From the NCBI GenBank assembly GCA_018830045.1, contig JAHJTF010000031.1, positions 1 to 36,423 on the forward strand: a stretch of 36,423 nt of DNA. Direction: 5' to 3'. Positions 31,118 through 36,423 of this stretch are shown in pieces. How positions within the stretch are numbered: the first letter of the stretch is position 1; every line of letters starts with the position of its first letter. The stretch comes from Patescibacteria group bacterium. GTDB taxonomy: Bacteria; Patescibacteriota; Microgenomatia; UBA1400; PJMF01. The position numbers and the translations under genes were made by a program. Under the pieces are notes generated by a model, which saw only the letters and a program-made list of their open reading frames with translations, searched no databases and was not told the DNA's origin.

Positions 31118-33319
31118 ATGCCCGCCCCACACGTTCTCTTTGAAATCCGCACCAGCCAAGATAATCAAAAAACCGCCGAAGCCGCTGCTTCGCTCTTCTC
31201 TACTTTCCCCAAACTTCGTTCTGCCCTGTGGTGGAGGTTGCTAAATAAAAACGAACATCTGAGTTTTGAGTTAATTGTTTACAATCAAACGGTTTACTTT
31301 CAAGTCTATGTCCCCTTTCGCCTCAGTGAGTATATGAAAGGAGCAATCAATGCCAGCTATCCAGAAGCTTTAATAACTCCGCTTGAGGCGGACCCGCTAG
31401 AAGCCCTATTTTCAGGAGATTTAAAATCCTCCCCCACTTCATATCTCAGCTTAGGTACTTTAAAGTTAAAAAATGAACAATATTTACCGCTTAAAACTTA
31501 CCAAGACTTTGCCGATGTAGATCCACTAGCTCCGCTTCTTTCTACGCTCTCTAAAACTCAGGTTGATGAACAAATGGTGGTGCAATTTGTCCTAGGTGAT
31601 GATGGGGATGGCTGGAAAAGAAAGGGCTTTGCTCAAATTCATAGAAAATCCACCCCGCTGACTGAACTCACAGAATTGGTCAACAAATCCGGCTCTCACC
31701 CTCAAAAAGCACTCATTGAAAAAAAGCTAAGTACTGGAGGTTTAAAAACTTCTATTCGGGTGGCTGTGAAAACCCCAACTAAACAAAGAAGTATTCTACT
31801 ACTTGAAACAATTGCCGATAGTTTGGGGGCCATTTCTCAAAGCGAAGGCAATGAACTAATACTAAGAAGAGTTTATTTGGCTAAAAACTGGTTTACCAAA
31901 GCCATGAAGAAACGCTGTTTTAGCTGTCTCTCCCGTCAGCACCTATCTTTAGAAGAACTTGCCACCCTCTACCACTTCCCTAATGAAGGTTTAAAGGGGG
32001 TGCCTAATGTAGCTTGGGGTAAAAACTTAATTGGCGAGCCACCGGAAAATCTCCCCATTATCACTGTCCAAATGGATGCCTGGCTTAAAAATGAAATTAA
32101 CCCTTTTGCTCGTACCGATTATAAAAACAACACTCATGTTTACGGCATTAAAAGAAGCGATCGGCGTCGCCATATGTATGTGATTGGGAAAACTGGCACA
32201 GGTAAATCTACTCTTTTGGCCAACATGGCCATTAATGATCTCAAACAAAACGAGGGCATGTGTGTGATTGACCCCCACGGTGATCTAATAGAAACCATAC
32301 TTGACTATATTCCTTCACACCGGATTAATGATGTGGTCTACTTTAACCCCGCTGATGGAGAGCGCACGGTGAAAATTAATCTTTTTGAAGGCAAAAATGT
32401 TGAACATCGTGAGTTAATTGCCTCTGGAATTATCTCTGTTTTTAAAAAACTTTATAGCTATTCTTGGGGCCCAAGACTTGAATACATTTTACGCAACTCC
32501 TTATTAACTCTATTAAAAGTCCCTCAAGCAAAACTATCTGATGTCTTAAAACTTTTAACCGATGAACATTACCGGGCCAGAACTGTTGAAAGTCTTGATG
32601 ATCCAATTTTAAAAAGCTTTTGGGAAGATGAGTTTAATAAACTGCATCAGCGCGACCGGACTCAACAGATCGCTTCTATTTTAAATAAAGTCGGTCAATT
32701 TGTTTCTTCTCCCCTAGTGAGAAACGTAGTTAACACCTCCACTAGTTCGTTTAGTATTGAGGAGGTTATGAACGAGGGGAAGATTCTGCTGGCTAATTTA
32801 TCTCAAGGAAAGCTAGGTGAAGATAATGCCACTCTCCTGGGAGCCATGTTAATTACCAAGATTCAGTTGGCCGCCATGAGCCGAGTCAATGTTACCGAAG
32901 AAGAAAGGCGCGATTTCTATCTCTATGTGGATGAGTTCCAAAACTTTGCCACTGATTCTTTTATTAAAATCCTCTCAGAAGCCCGGAAGTACAAATTAGA
33001 CCTGATCTTAGCAAATCAATATATTGCCCAAATTCCCGAGGAGGTGCAGAAGGCTATTTTTGGCAACTGTGGCAACATCGCCAGTTTTGTCATGGGGGCA
33101 GAGGATGCCGCCGCGTTTGAAAAAGAGTACGGTGGGAAATTTACTGTTGAAGACTTGGTCTCATTGGGACGCTATCAAATTATTAATAAGATCACGGTCG
33201 ATGGAATTTTATCTCGACCCTTTCCTGCCAGAACTTTATCTCTAGCCAAAAGCAGTAATAAAAACCGCAACAAAGTCATTAAAGTCAGCCGCGAACGATA
33301 CGCGACCAACAGAGACTAA
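31118..33319 (+). CDS. VirD4/TraG-like AAA ATPase (type IV secretion coupling protein family)
   Basis: The start is placed at ATG 31118, giving 733 residues, because TATAAT lies six bases before it; the frame extends 35 codons further but only through the tandem repeats. The N-terminal half (~1-330) is the CPR-type domain of unknown function that precedes these ATPases. Walker A is GKTGTGKST (~356-364), followed by VIDPHGDLIE. Walker B is YLYVDEFQNF (~602-611). The C-terminal LILANQYIAQIPEEVQKAIF and NCGNIASFVMG match VirD4/TraG coupling proteins. No other conjugation genes are near, so the substrate (DNA or protein) is unknown. No N-terminal membrane segment is evident, unlike classic VirD4. 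Confidence 0.82.
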   Translation: MPAPHVLFEIRTSQDNQKTAEAAASLFSTFPKLRSALWWRLLNKNEHLSFELIVYNQTVYFQVYVPFRLSEYMKGAINASYPEALITPLEADPLEALFSGDLKSSPTSYLSLGTLKLKNEQYLPLKTYQDFADVDPLAPLLSTLSKTQVDEQMVVQFVLGDDGDGWKRKGFAQIHRKSTPLTELTELVNKSGSHPQKALIEKKLSTGGLKTSIRVAVKTPTKQRSILLLETIADSLGAISQSEGNELILRRVYLAKNWFTKAMKKRCFSCLSRQHLSLEELATLYHFPNEGLKGVPNVAWGKNLIGEPPENLPIITVQMDAWLKNEINPFARTDYKNNTHVYGIKRSDRRRHMYVIGKTGTGKSTLLANMAINDLKQNEGMCVIDPHGDLIETILDYIPSHRINDVVYFNPADGERTVKINLFEGKNVEHRELIASGIISVFKKLYSYSWGPRLEYILRNSLLTLLKVPQAKLSDVLKLLTDEHYRARTVESLDDPILKSFWEDEFNKLHQRDRTQQIASILNKVGQFVSSPLVRNVVNTSTSSFSIEEVMNEGKILLANLSQGKLGEDNATLLGAMLITKIQLAAMSRVNVTEEERRDFYLYVDEFQNFATDSFIKILSEARKYKLDLILANQYIAQIPEEVQKAIFGNCGNIASFVMGAEDAAAFEKEYGGKFTVEDLVSLGRYQIINKITVDGILSRPFPARTLSLAKSSNKNRNKVIKVSRERYATNRD

Positions 33320-33351
33320 ACGGAAAATCGCGAGCGGCATGCAAAAAAAAA

Positions 33352-34728
33352 TTAGATTTTTAATTCGCCCAGTAGCTCCCTCACACTCCTATGAGTTTGT
33401 TTGAAATAAATCTGATTAAACCCAAGCCTTTTGGCTTCTTTGAGCCGCCGGTCTAGATAACTCACCTGACGGATCTCCCCCAATAGACCTACTTCGCCAA
33501 TAAAAATTGAACCCTGGGGCAAAGGCTTGTTTTTCAGTGAACTAACCAATGCCATGGCTAAACCCAAATCTACTCCTGGTTCAGTGACCTTATATCCGCC
33601 CGCCGCACTTAGAAAAATATCAAAACTGCCCAGGGGTTGCTTACAATGTTTTTGTAACACGGCAGCCAAAACCTGAATTCTGGATAAATCTATTCCTCTC
33701 CCCACCCTTCTTGGCATAGCAAGCTGTGATTTAACTACTAAAGCCTGAACTTCAATTAGTAATGGTCTTGTACCTTCCATCACACAAGTGGTGGCTGAAC
33801 CCGGCACTGCAGTTTCGGCGTGCTCTAAAAAAAACTCGCTGGGATTATTGACTTGTGCCAATCCTACCTCATCAACCCGAAACACCCCCACCTCATCAGT
33901 CGCCCCAAAACGATTTTTTAATGTCCTTAATAATCTTAATTCTCCTGTTCTTTCCCCACTTAACTCCAAAACCGCATCTACAATGTGTTCAAGGGTTTTG
34001 GGTCCCGCAATAGCCCCGTCTTTAGTCACATGACCGATTAAAAACATTGGGATGTGTAATCTTTTAGCGACTTTGGCCAATCTATCTGCCGCCTCCCGCA
34101 CTTGACTCACTGATCCAGGCGCGCCAGTTAAATCACTAGTAGTCATTGCCTGAATACTATCAACCACCACCAGCGATGGTTGTTGAGTTTTTACGATTTC
34201 TACCAGCTCATCCACGTCTACGGTAGTAATAAAAGTTAAATTTTTCTTTGAGATCTTTTTGTTTTCTTTAATTAAAATTCGATTGATCCGTAAATCAATT
34301 TGTTGTGGGCTTTCTTCTCCACACACATAAAAAATTGGACCAGATAATTCTTGTCTAACCAAATTTAAAACCACTTGTGTCAAAAGCGTACTTTTCCCAA
34401 TTCCCGGCTCCCCGCCCAACAACATCACTGCTCCCGGCACAATCCCAGTTTTGCCTCCTACTCCACCTAATACCCGATCAAACTCCTCAATTTGTGTAGA
34501 AATCCGCTCACCATCGCCTTGTTTTGCTTTGACCTGACTCCAACTAACCAGCCGATCTTTTAACTGCGCTTCGGAAAAAGCTTTTCTATTCGCAACTCCC
34601 CTAGTGGTTGGAGCTAACACCTCTTCTACTAGAGTATTCCACTCTCCACACTGACTACATTGGCCCTGCCACTTGGGATGACTTGCCCCACAGCTTTGGC
34701 AGTTATAGATCGTTTTGGCTTTAACCAT
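33352..34728 (-). CDS. radA: DNA repair protein RadA (Sms)
   Basis: The 458-residue protein has an N-terminal four-Cys zinc finger (C10, C13, C24, C27), a RecA-like ATPase with GGEPGIGKST (~104-113) and the RadA signature KNRFG. A C-terminal Lon-protease-like domain lacks the protease function (IQVLAAVLQKH, then FIGEVGLLGEIRQV). It is a branch-migration helicase for homologous recombination. The length equals the usual ~455. It starts six bases after the lipoprotein gene stop and so is cotranscribed with it. It is convergent with the VirD4-like gene, the stop codons being about 30 bases apart. Confidence 0.96.
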   Translation of the reverse strand: MVKAKTIYNCQSCGASHPKWQGQCSQCGEWNTLVEEVLAPTTRGVANRKAFSEAQLKDRLVSWSQVKAKQGDGERISTQIEEFDRVLGGVGGKTGIVPGAVMLLGGEPGIGKSTLLTQVVLNLVRQELSGPIFYVCGEESPQQIDLRINRILIKENKKISKKNLTFITTVDVDELVEIVKTQQPSLVVVDSIQAMTTSDLTGAPGSVSQVREAADRLAKVAKRLHIPMFLIGHVTKDGAIAGPKTLEHIVDAVLELSGERTGELRLLRTLKNRFGATDEVGVFRVDEVGLAQVNNPSEFFLEHAETAVPGSATTCVMEGTRPLLIEVQALVVKSQLAMPRRVGRGIDLSRIQVLAAVLQKHCKQPLGSFDIFLSAAGGYKVTEPGVDLGLAMALVSSLKNKPLPQGSIFIGEVGLLGEIRQVSYLDRRLKEAKRLGFNQIYFKQTHRSVRELLGELKI

Positions 34729-34734
34729 GTTTAC

Positions 34735-35094
34735 TTACTCAACCTTCCCCACAAATAAAGTATCACCGCTATATTGGCCGGTCACGGTCACGGTTTGACC
34801 AACATATGCAGATAAATCTACCGCATAGCTCTCAATAATCTCCGCCTGTTGTCCTGTGACGTTAAGAAAAAATGTTGTTCCGGATTGAGTAATCATGCCA
34901 GTTTTGCTAGTATCACCGCGTTTTTGTTCAGCCGCCGGTACAGCCGCTGGCGCTGCTGCCGGTACACCCACGGGCGCTTGGTCTCCGCCCAGGCCTCCGC
35001 CCTGACCACCTCCCGGGGATACTGGAGAGTCACTCGTTTTGATACAAGCGGCAAAAATCAAACCCGCTCCTAAAATAATTAATGTTTTTTTCAT
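34735..35094 (-). CDS. Small lipoprotein with OB-fold-like C-terminus
   Basis: The 119-residue protein has a signal peptide MKKTLIILGAGLIFAAC, with C17 as the likely lipidated Cys (lipobox FAAC, slightly atypical). A Gly/Pro/Ala-rich linker follows. The compact C-terminal beta domain (SYAVDLSAYVGQTVTVTGQY, then DTLFVGKVE) resembles OB-fold-like domains of small exported proteins. A good Shine-Dalgarno site, AAGGAG, lies about six bases before the ATG, unlike most first genes here. It is followed six bases later by radA. The function is unknown; it is exposed on the outer face of the membrane. Confidence 0.75.
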   Translation of the reverse strand: MKKTLIILGAGLIFAACIKTSDSPVSPGGGQGGGLGGDQAPVGVPAAAPAAVPAAEQKRGDTSKTGMITQSGTTFFLNVTGQQAEIIESYAVDLSAYVGQTVTVTGQYSGDTLFVGKVE

Positions 35095-35247
35095 AAACTC
35101 TCCTTAATAGAAATAATTTGGCAAATTTGCTTGGAGATATTAACCCAATGCCAGTCTGCCTCTTTTCGTAATTGTAACATTAAAAAAGTCGGGAATTATT
35201 TTTGAATAGCTAACACGTATTTGGTGGCGGGTCCCTTACCTTCAATT

Positions 35248-35276
35248 GTGCCAAAATCGTGCCAAATATTGTGCCA
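35248..35276 (-). repeat. Three phased TGGCAC repeats
   Basis: GTGCCA (TGGCAC on the minus strand) occurs at 35248, 35259 and 35271, about one helical turn apart. They lie between the 3' end of the cytidylyltransferase-like gene and the lipoprotein gene, both leftward. They could be a regulatory site of the lipoprotein-radA unit. A sigma-54 promoter is not supported because the -12 TTGC is missing. Confidence 0.4.
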
Positions 35277-35293
35277 TTTCAATTTAAGTGCTC

Positions 35294-35758
35294 TTAGGTT
35301 GTAGGTTTGGACAAAATTTGCGTCGTAGACACGCTGGGGCGTTGTTGGTAAACAACTCTTACCTCTCCTCCCACTTGCGCCATGAGTTGCCGCTTACTCT
35401 CTAAATATGGAGTGTGCGAAGAAACTGCCAAAACCTGAGGTCTAATTAATTTCAGCAAGGCTAGGTGATCTTGGGTAGTACTAAACTTTTCTGGCAAGAC
35501 AAATGCCAGATCTACTTGGGGAAGAAATACGAGCTGTTGAAGCCTTTCTCTTTCATTGTGAACCGGGCGATGCGTTCCTTTAATCTTTTTCACCCGCTTA
35601 TCTGATTCTATTCCCACAATCAATACATCCCCCGCCGTCTTAGCCTTTATTAAAAAACTTTTATGCTCTTGATGAAGTAAGTCAAATACTCCAGTCACTA
35701 AAACAATTTTCTTCTTCTGCCGCTTGGCCCGTTTTGTAAAAACAATTAATTTTTCCAT
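35294..35758 (-). CDS. Cytidylyltransferase-like protein (HldE-C/TagD/FAD-synthetase superfamily)
   Basis: The 154-residue protein has the nucleotidyltransferase signature GVFDLLHQEHKSFL (H29 and H32; the usual HxGH has Glu in place of Gly). The later SDKRVKKIKG block and the C-terminal SVSTTQIL correspond to the KYSTT-type motif of RfaE/HldE-like enzymes. It likely activates a sugar phosphate, a polyol phosphate or FMN with CTP or ATP; the substrate cannot be told. The Gly-to-Glu change in the HxGH motif is odd and could lower activity. The start overlaps the end of the upstream nucleotidyltransferase gene by 13 bases, so the two are probably cotranscribed. Confidence 0.8.
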   Translation of the reverse strand: MEKLIVFTKRAKRQKKKIVLVTGVFDLLHQEHKSFLIKAKTAGDVLIVGIESDKRVKKIKGTHRPVHNERERLQQLVFLPQVDLAFVLPEKFSTTQDHLALLKLIRPQVLAVSSHTPYLESKRQLMAQVGGEVRVVYQQRPSVSTTQILSKPTT

Positions 35759-36423
35759 AGAACTAATAAAGAATTATACCAACGTTGATAAACTACATTA
35801 CTCGTACTACGAGGATGAAAATAAGCAAAGCCTAAAGATACTTTTTCTCGGGTCAGATGAGGATACATATAAACTAACTGGAAGGCATAGGCTGTTAAAT
35901 TTATTAAGTAAAAAAAACTAGACCACAGCCAAGACCACAGCCAATAAAAAACAGACCAATGTTTCTTGGTTGTCCTTATTAATTCCTCGCCGCCACTGAC
36001 CACGCACTCTTGATAATAATTAGGTAAATACACTTTCACCCACTGATTTGCTTGATAAAACTCTTGTGCAGTGCCGTCTTTGTCTAACACCCATTTAGCT
36101 TGGCAAACTTCATAAGCTGAATAAATAGTTTGTTTATAAATTGGCAGATCCATACTCGCAGTATCCAGCCACAAATTAAAACACCAGCTATCATCCTCTG
36201 CGCCATGTCTAGTACGACGCTTTCCTACTATCCAAATAATAAGCATAACCAGTAATCTAGTTACCCATAACCTGTGTGGCTGTGTCACTATCATAAAATC
36301 AATATCGCTCTTGGGTCGAATATTTTTCATTGCCAAAGATCCCGTCACCCCAATCCCTTTAACCCAACCAATCCAACCAATAATCCTGCTCAGCTCATCT
36401 ACTTCTGGCCATCTAGTCTGAGA
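35746..36423 (-). CDS. Pol-beta-type nucleotidyltransferase, 5' end outside window
   Basis: The frame is open to the window edge, adding at least 25 codons (SQTRWPEVDELSRIIGWIGW...) beyond the GTG at 36348, so the gene starts outside. The motif GVTGSLAM...KSDIDFMIV is the GS-x-DxD core of the DNA polymerase beta nucleotidyltransferase superfamily. Two Trp-rich hydrophobic segments follow: WVTRLLVMLIIWIVG soon after the motif, and WSWLWSSFFYLINLTAYAFQ near the end. This suggests membrane association, unusual for stand-alone enzymes of this fold. The substrate is unknown. It overlaps the downstream cytidylyltransferase-like gene by 13 bases. Confidence 0.72.
   Translation of the reverse strand, partial: SQTRWPEVDELSRIIGWIGWVKGIGVTGSLAMKNIRPKSDIDFMIVTQPHRLWVTRLLVMLIIWIVGKRRTRHGAEDDSWCFNLWLDTASMDLPIYKQTIYSAYEVCQAKWVLDKDGTAQEFYQANQWVKVYLPNYYQECVVSGGEELIRTTKKHWSVFYWLWSWLWSSFFYLINLTAYAFQLVYMYPHLTREKVSLGFAYFHPRSTSNVVYQRWYNSLLVLWKN

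Noticed and set aside
35248..35276. Sigma-54 promoter from TGGCAC motifs
   Set aside because: The -12 TTGC element is missing at the right distance, and no sigma-54 activator is near.

Overview
The window most resembles a chromosome of a Candidate Phyla Radiation (Patescibacteria) bacterium, probably of the Microgenomates type. This is inferred from family content: giant DUF2341/LamG surface proteins, type IV pilins next to O-antigen-ligase/TPR membrane proteins, a sortase, a VirD4/TraG-like ATPase, and many AbiE and AAA/DUF4143 genes. Standard stops are used (TAA, TAG and TGA all appear). No rRNA, tRNA, CRISPR array or transposase gene was seen.

Layout. (1) 1-2892: 3' part of a large repetitive surface or fibre-like protein. 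(2) 2.9-5.7 kb: an AbiEi/AbiEii toxin-antitoxin pair and an AAA+DUF4143 ATPase, set between short remnants that match the 5' coding region of the next gene. (3) 5675-12172: a 2165-residue membrane-anchored protein with a DUF2341-like domain, a fibrinogen-like domain and seven LamG domains. (4) 12.2-18.0 kb: a mosaic island with a second ATPase, two AbiE pairs, one orphan AbiEi antitoxin and a wrecked HigBA-like fragment. These are separated by degenerate copies of the 3' end of the LamG gene, including a 114-bp direct repeat. (5) 18.0-25.1 kb: an exported beta-lactamase-fold serine hydrolase, three prepilins and two PglL/Wzy-like TPR membrane proteins, probably a pilin assembly or glycosylation cluster. 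(6) 25.1-30.5 kb, leftward: rho, a LysM/M23 peptidase, obgE, a hypothetical gene and a sortase. (7) 30.5-31.1 kb: a gap holding a candidate structured RNA on the minus strand, two strong hairpins and a 20-bp tandem repeat array. (8) 31.1-36.4 kb: the VirD4-like ATPase, radA, a lipoprotein, a cytidylyltransferase-like protein and a partial Pol-beta-type nucleotidyltransferase.

Two patterns stand out. First, seven genes have a -10 box exactly six bases before the ATG, which implies leaderless mRNAs; clear Shine-Dalgarno sites appear mainly at internal operon genes. Second, the surface-protein gene and the toxin-antitoxin genes are physically intermixed. Every AbiE antitoxin gene has its own inverted-repeat operator candidate, and surface-gene scraps punctuate the island, which suggests repeated insertion and recombination at this locus. 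All functional calls come from reading the sequence; no searches were run.
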